This document shows, in pieces, positions 48,084 through 60,151 of a DNA stretch of 64,000 nt. Position 1 is the first letter of the stretch. The number at the start of each line of letters is the position of its first letter. Under the pieces are notes generated by a model, which worked only from the letters and a program-made list of their open reading frames with translations, did no database searches and was not told where the DNA came from. The stretch spans positions 310,001 to 374,000 of the forward strand of contig WIUZ02000010.1 in NCBI GenBank assembly GCA_015956445.1, written 5' to 3'. Position numbers and translations under genes: made by a program. This DNA is from Thelephora terrestris (taxonomy: Eukaryota > Basidiomycota > Agaricomycetes > Thelephorales > Thelephoraceae).

Positions 48084-49390
48084 ATGCTCCATTCACACAG
48101 AGCCCCAACGCTTCGACTCTACCGTGACCTCCTACGATATTCTCCCAACCCGGACGTGCGCATAGCCATATATCCGTAACGCGGTGGAACAGCTCGCTTA
48201 TAGTTGTTGTGTGAAGATTAGGTTCCGAATCCGGATGATATTCCAAAAGAACAAGTCTTTGACGAGTCCAGCCGCGACAAAACTTGAGTTGCAGAAGGGG
48301 TATAGGGTGAGTTTCTAGCCTTCTGTCATGCACACGAGGTCGCTCAGGTTCTAAGTGCTGTTAGTGGCTGGATGTGTTCAGGCGTGCCCACCAGGGGGAT
48401 ATCAAGCTGCAGAGGATACTCGAACGATACGGGTCTATGATCGCCGCCAAGCGAGAAAATGAGAAATGGAAACAGCTCATCAAGAACCAGCTCGTGAGTC
48501 CATGCCTCCACGCGCATCTTATGCAAATAACCTCAGTATCCCTCTCGGTTCCAAATCCCAGATGGAAGAAAACGTGATGCGACACCGTCCGATCCTGACA
48601 GGCACATTCCATAGAGCGAGTTACTACAACAAGCCCCTTCCGCGGATGAAAGTCCAACCACTACACGTCAGCGGGATGATCCACAAACGCATGCGTGCAC
48701 GTCAACGTCGACGAGAACGGCAGTGGACTTTGACCAGCTGGACGAAGGATATCGAGGCGGAGGATGTGTTCGAGAGAACGCTCGAGAGGAACGCAGCGAA
48801 GTTTGGACAAACGTTTGAAGGTGCTTTCCAGCACGTGGATTGGCGTGAGTTCCTCATTCCTCTCTTCCATACCTCCCCAGGACGTTGTGTTTCTCACCGT
48901 GGCCGCGAAGACGCTGAAACTCATTTTCTGCTTAGTCAAGAATATCTTTGCCGAGCGTGAGCGACTCCACGAAACTTTTCAACGCGATAACGCTCGCCTC
49001 CACGCTCCGTACACCGATGAACTGATCCAAATCGTCGAAGCCGCACGTCGCGAGAAACACCGCAACCTTACCAATGAGAAAATCCGAGAACGTCGTGGCG
49101 AAATGACGCGCAAGTGGTTGAAACGACGCAGGAGCAGACCCCCGTCGCTAATGCGCTACAGAATGACGGAGAAGGAAAAGATGACATGGTGGGTATCCAA
49201 GTGCGTGAGCGAGGTTGGGTATATTGGGATGTTGAAGCGGAAGTTGGGAATCAAGTTGAAGAACCCGGACGCTTGGAAGCGAGAGCATGGGCTGCCCCAT
49301 TTGAAGGAGAAGGTGGACAGGGATCTTGCTGTGGTCAAAATGGGGAACAGGAGAAGAGTGAAGCTTGGATCTGAAACCTCTGAGGCGTAG
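48084..49390 (+). CDS. Mitochondrial LYR-motif (Complex1_LYR) protein
   Basis: Exons 48084-48155, 48217-48306, 48365-48493, 48562-48844 and 48936-49390 join in phase to 342 residues. The LYR motif is at residues 8-16 (TLRLYRDLLR). It is followed by an Arg-rich helix (IRFRIRMIFQKN) and a second helix (YRWLDVFRRAHQGDIKLQRI), forming the usual three-helix LYR fold. The remaining 240 residues are highly basic (HKRMRARQRRRERQ, REKHRNLTNEK, KWLKRRRSRPPS). LYR proteins act in mitochondria as Fe-S cluster or assembly adaptors, usually with acyl carrier protein. The long basic extension suggests contact with RNA or the mitoribosome, an inference only. Confidence 0.75.
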
Positions 49391-49564
49391 CCACCCATTT
49401 GTTATCTTCGTAACCTGCCATACTGACACACACTATCCGGTGCATACACTACCGCTACTAATACCACTCAGCATTTTAATGTATTGTTCAATGTTCGCTA
49501 GAAATAAGCAGTGAGCAACGCCTCAGTCAAGCGAGGTGCAGGACCGCATACCACATGTTAAACT

Positions 49565-50571
49565 CCTATTACAATCGGGTGAGTTGAACTCGCACCACGC
49601 AACGAGGGGGGGGGGAAGGCGAAGAGGGAGGAACATACCACTTTAAAGTAGAACGAGTTGGATTGTAAGGGGACGATAAGGTGACTTTTCCCGTGTCTGA
49701 TATTGCAAAGTCCGAGGGTAGCCACTGGAACCGTTTCGAGATGAACTTATCAGCGCTATCGCGATATAAACGGAAACGGATGGGCGAAATGTCCTTCTCC
49801 GAGGGTGCCTTCAAGGCCACCAACGAAGCACCGTCCTTGCTTCGAGCCAGCGTTCTTTCGTAGACGATCGGGTACAGCGAAGGGTGGACGAGGTCAAGTA
49901 CCTGCCCGTTCGAGCCCGGGTGCCAAGTCCCTCTCTCAGAGTCAGGAACTTTTCGAGAGGAGCAACAGCAGCTTTGAGACGCTCCCGAAGATCTTCGGAA
50001 ATGAGACTATCTGATTTCCATATTCGCTCGAACGGTCCAACCTGCACGCCAGGGTTAGGGTTTACACGCCAACTGGCATCCAACTGGACCCTGCCTCAAC
50101 GCCAGTTTCATTGTCTCGCAGCGCGGCGTAGCCGTGTAGTTCGTCCAACATGTTGGCGTTATCGTTTCGTGATGGCCATGACTGGCTATCGCAGCAATCT
50201 TACCATCGCCCCTGTAAGCTTTCGGTGATGATCGAAAGCCTCCTGCTGCTCGAACGCCTCGTTCTTCCACCGGGTCGTGATCTCGGAATCCTTTACCTTC
50301 TCCCACCAGCGGGGCTTCTCTCTGATCGTGTGGGACATCGCACACATCCGCATTTAAACAACCTATTCCAAATCAAGTATGAGCACAACAGGGGGGGGGG
50401 GGGGGGGGTAAATCCGCGTAGGCTCACAGTCCTAGGATGAAATTTCCCTCCGTCTGTGTCACCGCTAACATCAAATGGAACGGCATAGTGCGTCTTCTGA
50501 AGAGGGGGAACATACGGAACTCCCTGAGGATCCTGGATATCAAAGAGAACAGGTTCTTCGGCAGGTTCCAT
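49565..50571 (-). pseudogene. Truncated DUF4246-type gene
   Basis: The minus strand starts well with EEPVLFDIQDPQGVP and VPFDVSGDTDGGKFHPRT. It continues through RWKNEAFEQQEAFDHHRKL, NMLDELHGYAALRDNE, DLRERLKAAVAPLE, then VLDLVHPSLYPIVY and FQWLPSDFAISDTGKVTLSS. This is the N-terminal half of the DUF4246 family as I know it. A one-base frameshift separates APLEK from VPDSERGTW, an 18-base homopolymer breaks the first exon, and nothing of the second half follows. It runs into the 3' flank of the LYR gene. It is probably non-functional. Confidence 0.65.
50391..50408. repeat. Homopolymer run of 18 G
   Basis: Eighteen consecutive G on the plus strand lie within the degenerate DUF4246 gene. Such a run is unusual, and its true length is hard to call in any sequencing technology. 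Confidence 0.95.
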
Positions 50572-50870
50572 GATGGTGGCGCCCGACAGCCTTCGTAGCC
50601 CAATCATTTCACACGCTCGCGGCGCATCAAGACTTGGAAAATTTCCTTTCCGGCTCAGTTGATTCTTTCGTCTGCTGAGACTCTTGGTGCTGAACGAGTG
50701 GTATTATATGCAGCGTCATAATTTACGTGGTATAAAATGTCCACGGTGAAAGTAATGCAGGACTGGTATGGGTGTATAGTCCAAAGGGAAAGTGGCCGAG
50801 GAATGAGGACGTTGCGTGGAGACAATTTCTAGGAAGGGGTCGAACGAGCTGTTGAAAGCCGCAAACTAGA

Positions 50871-52359
50871 TCACTCGTAGGTGTAGCAGAGAACCTCATT
50901 TCTTGTGTCCATGACGTCGAAGACTGTCACGTTCTGCCACAATCCATCGCTGGGCAACACGGACTCAAACTGGATGACAAACGGTGAGTGACGAGAATTA
51001 TAGGAGCGAGTTTGGCCTACGTGGAGGAAAGGAGGACCACCATTGGGGAAAGTTTGGTAGATTGCGTATGTCTCGCGAGCCGGAACGGATCCTCCTACAA
51101 ACGAAACGGCGTTCTGTGGTGCCACGAGTTGCCATTGCGCCCAAAGCCTGTCGATCATCTGTAACAAGGGAGAGTTAAGCATTGGGACCAGCGAGGATGC
51201 GAACGAGCTCACGGCATGGTGAAGGAAGAACATTGGGTCGTTCGGAGTCCATTTAGGTCCTGCATAGCAATCAGGGGGTCCAGTAGTACCAGGGCAGAAG
51301 CCGGTCATATCGCCTCCCAAAATAAGATGCGGACCACCGTGTGTGCCCTGTGTTCCGACGTATCAATACACCGAAGGCAGCGGGGGATTACTACTAAACA
51401 ACCACGTACCTGCGGGCCTTCGATATATGCTTGGAAACCCTCAAAGTCACCGAGGAAACCGTTCAACAAGAAGTCGTAATTGGCCGAAGAAAAGCTTCCG
51501 TTGATCAAGATTGTGGGGTCGACAGGAGGAGCCAGAGGATCGTTGGGGAAGGGATTGGGTATATTTGCCAGGGGCTGGAGAGTGAAATTCCTTCGGATGC
51601 GATGCGGACTAGGGTATACCCTCACAACGTCCTTGAAGCCTCCGGTCGTAATCTGAATATCGTCGTTGGGATCTCCCCAGCCTCCTAATCCGCACTTTTC
51701 GTGGTCATCGAACATAGTAGAGTGCTCAGTATCAAACGCATCTGCCACGCAGTCTTTCAGAGTACATGAAGTTTGAGGTGGGTGAGGCGTACCAATGGTC
51801 CAATCCCAGTACGGGGTCACTCCGGTGTAGCCGCACTGGTCCCTCAACGAGTTTTCGAAATGCTTGACATAATAGCGATGCCATGGGAGGAACATTCCGG
51901 TGAAGTGGACCTGATAAAACCCCACTTAGATTAGGATCGGTGTGGAGCAGCAGGCACTTACTGCCGGGTTGAGGTCCATGTGTAAATAGACCAGGTCTGT
52001 GAAGGACGGTTGCTGTGAGCACACTGGGAACCAAGACTCGCTGCAAACTGACCATCATAATACGACGAATTCGGGTCGATGGGCGGGATAAGCGTCGCAT
52101 TTGCTGGTTGCGTTACGGCCAGATTTGGATCATGTGGTTGCGCAGATAGACACTAGCAAGGAGTTGATTTGCAAGCACGACATAATGCGGGAGCGGAACA
52201 AACGTTGACGGCTTTAATCCATTCGGCTCTTTCGTGTTTGGAAAGCGCTCTCCACTCCCTGCGTACGGCGGGGTCCTCACAGAGCGTTGCGCTAATAGAC
52301 GTCACAGCCGCGCCAATGAATAATATAAAACGAGCGATGCTAGGAATTGAAGGAGCCAT
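50871..52359 (-). CDS. Secreted tyrosinase (type-3 copper protein)
   Basis: A signal peptide (MAPSIPSIARFILFIGAAV, then TSISA) is followed by CEDPAVRREWRALSKHERAE and the catalytic core in several exons. Copper A: YLHMDLNPAVHFTGMFLPWH, then RYYVKHFEN and PYWDWT. Copper B: GTHGGPHLILGG and NDPMFFLHHAMIDRLW. All expected His positions are visible. There is no C-terminal lid domain, so the enzyme is of the short, secreted fungal class rather than the intracellular mushroom melanin enzyme. It would oxidise monophenols or diphenols outside the cell. A GATAAAAG element sits about 60 bases upstream of the start (near 52420). It shares a 350-bp divergent promoter region with the GAR transformylase gene. 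Confidence 0.88.
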
Positions 52360-52709
52360 GTGGAAGGATGATAGTCTGTGATAAAGAGGCGATGGGGGAA
52401 GAAGGGGATACCAAACCCTTTTATCCCAAGGGACATGGGTTCACTTCTTGGGTTCGAGTGCCAACCACGGGCCAACGCTCAGATCTCAGAAGTTGGTTCC
52501 GATCTAAAGTGCTTCCATACGAGCGTGAGTCATCGAATCGCTCGCATTCCAAGTCTGGGATCAGGAAGTACAGGAAGGTGAGCTCTTGTATGCCATTGAC
52601 TGCAGGAAACGTGTAGCAGTTGGGATACAAGAACAACTCAGGCCGCGGTGGTTGGAGCGGAAGGAGGAACCCCGGCGTCAGACTTTCTCACGACCACCCA
52701 TCCGCGAAA

Positions 52710-53427
52710 ATGGCCCCGGAAGAACACAGGATTGTTGTGCTCATATCAGGCTCGGGTAAGCCACACAGCTCCGCGGATTTCCCACTCATGATCTGAATAG
52801 ACACCAGGTACAAATCTCCAGGCCCTGATCGATGCCCAAGGCACTCCATCTCTTCCTGACGCAAAGATAGTCCTCGTTCTCTCAAATCGCAAGGCGGCGT
52901 ATGGCCTCACACGAGCTCAAAATGTGGATCCACCAATACCGACTCAGGTGTTGGCTCTACAACCGTATCTCAAAGCAAATCCAGGCAAGACGCGAAATGA
53001 TTACGATTCCGAGGTCTCCAAGATCGTGTTAGCGGCATCTCCCGATATCATCGTTCTGGCGGGCTGGATGCACGTTTTGAGTGATACGTTTTTGGGAGAG
53101 GTTGAGAGGGAGAATATCCCAGTCATCAACATCCATCCCGCCCTCCCCGGTGCGTTTGATGGAGTGAACGCTATCCAGCGGGCCTTCGACGCATTTGGGC
53201 GAGGCGAGATCGAGAACTCTGGTGTCATGGTCCACAAAGTCATCAGGGAGGTTGATCGTGGAGAGCCGGTGTTGGTGAGGACTGTTGAGATCAAGAAGGA
53301 AGATACACTGGAAGATTTCGAGCAAAGGCTTCATCAGACAGAGTGGGGTGTGATCGTAGAAGCGACAAAAATCGTCCTCGAGTCGCGTGGGTGGGTCTTA
53401 TCGCCTTCTGGGATTGGATCGGTTTGA
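52710..53427 (+). CDS. ADE8: Phosphoribosylglycinamide formyltransferase (GART, PurN/Ade8 type)
   Basis: Exons 52710-52755 and 52808-53427 join in phase to 221 residues, the usual size. The enzyme transfers a formyl group from 10-formyl-THF to GAR in purine synthesis. The phosphate-binding start VVLISGSGTNLQALI, the active-site NIHPALPGAFDG (catalytic Asn and His) and VIREVDRGEPVL (catalytic Asp) are all present. It is a stand-alone enzyme as in other fungi, cytosolic, without signal sequences. Confidence 0.93.
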
Positions 53428-54699
53428 CGCCAGCATCACAGGAAAAAACCCTCGGCATGAATCGCGTGTCCAAGAAAGCGAAAAGTATAATGACAAACAT
53501 ATAATATTAGAAAAGCCCTGACAACGTGGGGGCACCGGTTTTTAACCCATCTACCTCAAACGTACTATGGAGGCCACAAAACAAGCTTGCGGTGCCCTTG
53601 GACAAATCAAGCCCGCTACTGCCTCGTCAAAGGCATTCATCTATATTACTCCCCGCATGATGGTCTCGTCGGTTAGAGTCCTGGTTGTCACGAACCCTTT
53701 CATATTCCGGGTTAAACCTCTCAGGGCCCTGATCTCAGCGTGTAGGAGAAACCGACGAATGGCGTTGTCATTGGCCGGACATCTCTGGGGACTTGTGGAT
53801 TTGTTTGACAGCTGGATGAGCAAGCAATTCTCCCGTCAGGGTCCGACCCTGTTCCAATGCGTATCTCATTCGATTTTGCGAGAGTTCCTTGGTGGCCGCT
53901 TCGGCTATTTTCCAAGCTAGTGGCATTTCCTGGATTATCCTCGAAGCTGGGAGGTTGGTGCCCCAGGACTTATAGAGGAAATCAGCTGGCCATTCCGATT
54001 AGGTGTTTTAGACGAAGCCCACGCACCCTGGCCACCAGGGTAAACCGTTGGAGACATACATTAGAGCACCCGCCATGGGATCTCTCTCATCCAGATAATC
54101 AGACCGTTCCCCTAGACCACCCGGCCAACAGTGATGCCTCAGGCTATGGCGAATGGGTTGACATATTTCTGAGGTAAATTTTTCGGGGTCGTCGCGGGGC
54201 GATGGGGTCGTAACGGGCTCCCGGTCACCAGCGCCTTGAAACACCTCTGCGACCCCTTCGAAGGTGGTTTATGCACGGGACGAGTTCCCCGGCGATGAAC
54301 GGTGAGGTTACGAATTTCCTCCATCATGACCTCTGTCGATAGCCGCTTTGGTGGTTCTCTTCCGAGGGTGTTCCTAGTCACCACCGGATCGCTAAGTCCA
54401 GTGTGGGTAGCACAGTGAGATATCACCTACATATCGTGGATGAGAATACGAGGACGAAATATGCGATTTTATTTGAGGGAAGTTCAACGCACCCGCGTCA
54501 ATAGGGCACGATGTTTGTACTGAATGCAGCCCACAGGCGGGTGCCGGCGCGCTGGAGGAACCACCATTTGAATGGCGTCGACTTGTGCAACGTGTAGGGA
54601 TTGAAATAACAAACGTACAGTCTCGTCCCCCAAATGTCATCAGCACGGGAGACCCTATGACATGTCATATCCATGCCTTGAGATCGGTTAGAATGAATG
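53428..54699. other. Intergenic, no recognisable gene
   Basis: Several mid-size open frames on both strands (for example 53567-53920 +, 54139-54426 -) lack domains and splice logic. No repeat stands out. Confidence 0.4.
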
Positions 54700-55524
54700 T
54701 CAAGCCAAGGATGATTCTACACACTTTGCGCTCAGATGATACCGCTTGTATTCCAGGTTTCCGCCGAAGTAAACTTTTGTTCCCGTGAGCTGCAAACAAA
54801 CGTTACAGTGGTCCCACTTCCTCCTTGCCGGCACGCGCAGCTGCTGTCCGGAAGTTCCTTCGTCTGCATCGTCGTACCCAGGTTCTTCATGGTCGATGCG
54901 CACTATCTTGGACGCTAACGCATATGGGTCGTGGTCGTTTATGAGTTGAGCGTTCGAGGGAGCTGGGTTGTTCGTTGTGTGGCGCCGCGTCTTCCCAACG
55001 ATCTTTGATTTGATCTCTTCGTGTTCTTGGTTCTCGGAGATGACATGGCCAAGCTTTGTATAAGATCAATTCAGCCGCAGATGTCGTTACGAGGTTGAAG
55101 TACATACAAGACCTTGGAAATCAAAGTTGCCCTCGTATCTAGGGTCTCCACAGAGACACGCAAAGCGGACGTTTGTGAGTACTTCGGTCGCCGAGCTCAG
55201 TGTAGCGTCTTGGGATAATCCGAGAAGTTTGAGCAGACTCAGAACGGCCATGACGATGCTGGGTTGGGCAGGGGCAGAGGATTCAATTGACCACGAGTTT
55301 CGAGAGGATCGGACACATTCTACTCCGTGGGATTCGGCGTTCTTGAAGTAAAACATATCTCCGCAAGCCGTACATTGGAAAAGAACCGCGCATTGTTCTA
55401 AAAATTCTGTCTCTGGAAAATTTGAAGCGGCGGCGAGGAAGAGATCGGCATGCTCGGAGCGAAATCGTTGAATGAGTTTGTTGCGGGTCGTGTCATCCTC
55501 TGGAACTTTGGTTGTGGATAGCAT
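54700..55524 (-). CDS. Cys-rich F-box-family protein, C-terminal part
   Basis: Exons 55108-55524 and 54700-55053 join in phase (256 residues from ATG 55524). Paired cysteines occur in FQCTACGDMFYF, RFACLCGDPRYEG and KWDHCNVCLQL. Together with the final KRYHLSAKC block they look like a small zinc-binding module of a multicopy Agaricomycete F-box family. Upstream sequence to about 56296 (VIDNTRRVTHLALFG; then KLHFIRNNNRTLTLTREAHI) resembles the N-terminal part of the same family, but stops and frame changes prevent a confident join. The real gene may therefore be longer, or broken. Confidence 0.45.
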
Positions 55525-56762
55525 GCGAGGTATTACGACAACCGCAACGCACCGTTTAGCATGACCGCATACGTGATGAGGTCAGATATGTGAGCCTCGC
55601 GCGTGAGGGTGAGAGTCCTGTTGTTGTTGCGGATGAAGTGGAGTTTAGCGCTCGCGACCTTGAATTGGCTCTCACACCGTCACGACAAAATGCCGTCCCT
55701 CTTAGTGGTCTGTCGGTGCGATCTATCATAGAGCCTTTGAAAACCTCACAGCGGACCGCCCTCTTTGTTCCATGTGAGAGAGAACTGATTCCGCATTTCT
55801 GGTGAAGGTGAAAGTCCGCACGGATCAACGGTGACTTTGTCCCTATGTTCCCACGTCAATAAACATTCTTTTTCACACCTATCGGAATCGCTATCCAGGG
55901 CACTCGCTTCTGCATGGAGATGGCAACTGGTCGACTTATGCACGACTTGCCTTGTCCTTGAAATGGTTGCGTTCCCGGTTTTCCCTCCTCGATCTCCAAA
56001 TCGCGTAAGAATGCCTTTGTGAAAACTTCCGTCTGGAGCTAGCGTGCCCTGTTTTCAATGTACAGTATTACAAAGGCAAAATCCGTGCCCTTTCGTATCG
56101 GGGCAGTGAACCAAGAGAAATCGCACATCATCCCTAAACCAAACAATGCAAGGTGCGTAACCCTCCTCGTGTTGTCGATAACGGACGCAATCTCATCGAT
56201 CGCGATGCGATGTAGGGTGCTTTTTGTGAATGGGAAATGAAAGGCGAAGGTGTTCATTGAGGAACTGATTCTTCGGCGAGGCGTTGTAGCGGCCATTTGA
56301 TTTGCGATGCTAGGCTTGGAGTTCCGCTGGTCCGTTATTGGGGGTAACTTCAGCCGTGGTCTGTGGGCGTATGTTCCATTTCGAATGATATAAAAGGACT
56401 AGGATGATTTTATGTGAGAGGCAGTCCCCCTTCCTCCTTTATTTGCTTCCGACGCTTTACTTCTCACGCTTGCGTCGGATATTTACCTCTCTCCTGCATC
56501 TGCGTGTACTCGTCCTTTGGAGGCCCAGAGACTTGTCCACAGGCTTGAATGTTCGCGGATGCACGTTCTCAATCCCGGTACCCGACTCACCGCAATTTTG
56601 ATACAGTCATAAATTTCACGATCAAACTCCAATGGGGCTTGTTGAATACCGGGGGGCAAATTAGTTGATATCATACACATGCGACCGGAATGGTATGCGA
56701 AGGTAACGTTATGCTGGTATAAATAGTAGTGTGGGAGTCCGTTCTAATCTACAATGCATTAT
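55525..56762. other. Possible 5' part of the Cys-rich F-box gene; otherwise empty
   Basis: On the minus strand 55560-56296 has coding-like pieces in several frames, interrupted by stops. Strong TATA-like words occur at 56388-56395 (TATAAAAG) and 56715-56721 (TATAAAT) on the plus strand, but no plus-strand gene follows them. Confidence 0.35.
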
Positions 56763-58537
56763 CTACAGCCCCGCAGCGACGAGTCGGACCTGAATGAAAC
56801 CAACTGGGAAGGCTCCGGGACCGCGTAAGAGGAATATGATGGCTGGAGAGTATTTGGTAAGTAAACAGTCCCGGTCATCGATACGGAAAATTATCTCACC
56901 CAAACCCAGCGCGTCTTTCTTCGACCACACTTTTTCGGACGCCCTGAACAGGCGGCTGATCCTCTCCACCTGGTGCCGTTCTTGGTCCCTCCTCGCCTTC
57001 TCCACCTCGTTCCTCTTCCTCCGCCTCTCTGTTTGCTTGCCGCTCGCCTTCCCTCTGGCTTCGGGCGCGCCCACCGACTGACGAAGTGCCGGCTGTTGGT
57101 TTACGGGCGCCAGCCTAGCCTCGAGCTCGCCTGCGACTATACAAGTTGATTAATTCCCCACGCCACACCGAAGCGAAGAGAAGCGATGCTTACGTCTCGA
57201 AAGAGCGGCAACCGTCGTACCACACTCATCTGAATCACCTACAGGAATGGGAGCTGGGTCTGCTCGGCGGATTGCCTGCAGCAGACCCTCCAGGTATATC
57301 TCCATATCCCTGGAGCGCTTTCCTTCTCCGGCCTTCATGTTCCGAAGCGGCTGTTGCCAGGTTGACGAATTAGTAAAATGATGAACGAAAACGCAGTAAA
57401 AAAAGCCACTTACTGATCGTTTGAGATCCTCTTTTACAAATTCAGTCAGTCTGGCGAGAGCCATCTCGGGTGTTAACCCCCCGGAGGGTTGTCCATGTTG
57501 TACAGTGAACAGGGTATCAAGGTGGGCTCGGAAGCGGACGAGAGCCCGGTTCCAGCCATCGGCGTCGGAGTCAACCTTCTTGACCGAGCGAAGTGGGTCA
57601 TGCCTTCGCGTCTCCCTCGCTGAATGCCTAGTCCGTCTGGGACCAGACGAGGATGCGATGGGTACGGGAAGGGGGATTTCAGGTGGGGTAACACCCTAAA
57701 GATTCCAGTGAGTGGATGATGATGCCGGAGACAATGGATGTACGTACTGTAAATGAGTCGAAGGAGGGCGTGTTGAGGCCATAAAGGTCGGGCTGGGGGT
57801 ATCGAGGCCACACTATACCATGGACAGTGAGTACGCGAGCCACTTTTGATGCATGAAAAAAGATTAGCTTACTTTCTCCATAAGGTGGGTCGTAGGTTGG
57901 TAAACCGTTGGCCGTCGGCGAGGTGAAACTCTGAGCCGTGGATTGGAAACCGAAACCTAGGTTATCTTGGTTGGTGAAGACCTGAGGCTGGGGGAGAGCG
58001 CGGCGGATGGGAGTTATTGGGAGGCCGTACGGCTCTGGGGAGATGGATGGGGCTAATCGTAAAACGTGAGTGAGTGGATCTTGATGCGCATTTGAAAGAT
58101 ACATACAGCCATATGAAAGGGTTGGCACAGGTGAGGGGGAGAGGAAGGGAGAGGGGGAAGTGCCGACGAGGGGAGTGGTCGCCGCGTATGGTGAGCGCAC
58201 GGGTGTACGCTGGTAGAATTGGGAGGCGTATCCTTCGATCAAAGAGTAAGCTTCCAAAGTTCAACCGTTGAGGCGTAAAACACAACTTACCATCGTTGGG
58301 ATATGCCCCATGACCGGGGTTCAGAGATATCGGTGCAGTGGAGGGGCTAAGGAAGTCGGGGTAACTATTCAAGTCTCCCTGGACATCCGCACCCGTGTAG
58401 GGCTGGCTTGGGCCAGCAACGTTCGACGGATCCATGAAATCGAAGCCATCAAGGCCGAAGTTGTCTCCACAATAGCTATTGTTTTGCAGTATGGTGATAT
58501 CTTCAAAATTGAATTCTGGAATTCTGCTGAAGCTCAT
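56763..58537 (-). CDS. bHLH-like transcription factor
   Basis: About eight exons run from ATG 58537 (MSFSRIPEFNFEDIT) to the stop at 56763. The N-terminal 250 residues are Pro/Ser/Tyr-rich and disordered (YGLPITPIRRALPQPQV, PRYPQPDLYGLNTPSF), typical of activation regions. A middle helical part (WNRALVRFRAHLDTLFTV; MALARLTEFVKEDLKRS) follows. The C-terminal basic helix is TERRRKRNEVEKARRDQERH, continued by ISRLFRASEKVWSKKDALGL, consistent with a bHLH-type DNA-binding and dimer region. Targets are unknown. A TATAAAAG box lies 108 bases upstream. Confidence 0.65.
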
Positions 58538-60151
58538 CGTTAGGAAGTTTTTGTTAGAGGTGAGGGCGGGGGAGTGCGGATTGCGCGGGCGGTGAAGGTG
58601 GAAGGGGGTGGGTGGTTCTGGAGGTAAGTCCTTCTCGAAGGGGGCTTTTATATTTTACAAGGGTGCGATCCCTTGGATGGCCTTCTAGGTGAGCCACTGG
58701 TGCCTGTATGCACAAACCGCAGTGCTTCCCAGGCGCCTGACGACCCCTTTGATAACGTCCGAGGTCCTCGTCCCAAGCCCCTCGTGCCTTCTTTCATCAT
58801 CAACGGTTTGTGTCCAACATGACCGGCGTTTACTTATACGCACGTCCCGTCCCCTCGAATTTGCAATTCGCAACGGTCGACCTGTCAAAGAAAGTGACTG
58901 GAACATTGTATCATTGTGTCTGGACGGTCCGGGGGCTGTGCGTCTGACAAGCTTATCCCCCTTTCATTGGCGGGTTGGGTTGGGACCAACAATTTTCCGG
59001 GTGGTCACATCAGATCTTTGTCGCACGAGGATGCGGTTTGTTTCTAAGAAGCTCGGAGGCATTCCGATTTCACCGCGCCTGCCTGTGGTGTTGATACTAT
59101 CATTGCGATCTACAAACCGTCGATCAATTTTACTAGTCTCGAATTTTGCGGGGCCTTTCCAACTCTACCGGTAAATTTGGGGTGCTGCAAGGGATTGCGG
59201 AGGAAGAACAAGGGGATGCAGAGCGCATCGGCCCGGGTGGTACCGCCCGTTGCGCTGGTCATGCAGCGACCCTCCCGGACGATCGGTCGTGTTCTTCTGT
59301 TCGGACCTTCCCGCCTCCACCTATCCTCCGCTGCTTTGGCTCACCGACCCTACTGACGCCCAAATTACGGTTGGTACCTTTCAGCCTTCGAACGTCACAT
59401 CCACAACCGCGTGTTTCCGCGTCTTCCGAAGAGAAGGATCTTTAGAATCCAGCTGCGGGGCGTCCGACATCGCCTTCAGCTCCTCTGAGTTCGAGTTCGC
59501 AGAAGTGATTGAACTGTGTTTCCACTGCATTCATTCGGATCGGGATTATTAAGGGGTGGTGAAACGTGCAGTCATATGGCGTCAGAACGCCCGTTCCATT
59601 CCTCGCATTTGCTCTATCTGATTCTGAGGCTCTGTAGCAGGGACTGGCAAGATCGGATACCGATACCGGCGCGGTATATGCGTACGTTTTTCACCCTCCG
59701 ACGATTGGAAGCGATATCCAGCGCCCTCTTTCTCTTTCAACCCCCCCTCGTGCCTATCAATTTAGAGAATGGGCGATCTATCATTGTGAACTTCTTACCC
59801 CTTCGCGTTTCACGCGTCGCGGCGATCACCCCAAATTTAAGTCAAAGCGCAAGTCATCAAAAGCACTTCTCCCGATTTTCCCCTACCATAACCTACCATG
59901 CCCCCGCAGTTCGCAAATCCCCTGGCGCGCCGAAATTCAAGCGCGAGAATTGCTCATCCCTGAAATTACGGTCTGAATAGTGCCTGAATCGCAAGCTTGA
60001 AGATGGGCGTTTGATGGTAATGTCACGTGGCGGTGTTCGGAGCCGTCCTGCAAGCAGACGATATGAAAATGTGGCGGACGCGGGCAACATACACGTGGTC
60101 TTGATCATACGGAAGAGTTTCCGCGCCGCCACAGGTCGCCACAGTTTCCCC
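58538..60151. other. Divergent intergenic region, no recognisable gene
   Basis: It lies between the bHLH-like gene (-) and the Hsp70-like gene (+). Plus-strand open frames at 58689-59174, 59250-59552 and 59516-59980 show no domain. The right end is the presumed Hsp70-like promoter. Confidence 0.45.
58645..58652 (-). promoter_or_regulatory. TATA box of the bHLH-like gene
   Basis: TATAAAAG on the minus strand, 108 bases before the start codon at 58537, in a sharply AT-rich patch. Confidence 0.5.

Noticed and set aside
52448-52470. GGTTCGAGT word resembling a tRNA T-arm
   Set aside because: No matching acceptor, D-arm or anticodon stem could be folded around it.
56388-56721. Two strong TATA-like words on the plus strand
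   Set aside because: No credible plus-strand gene begins downstream; the next sequence is the 3' end of the minus-strand bHLH-like gene.
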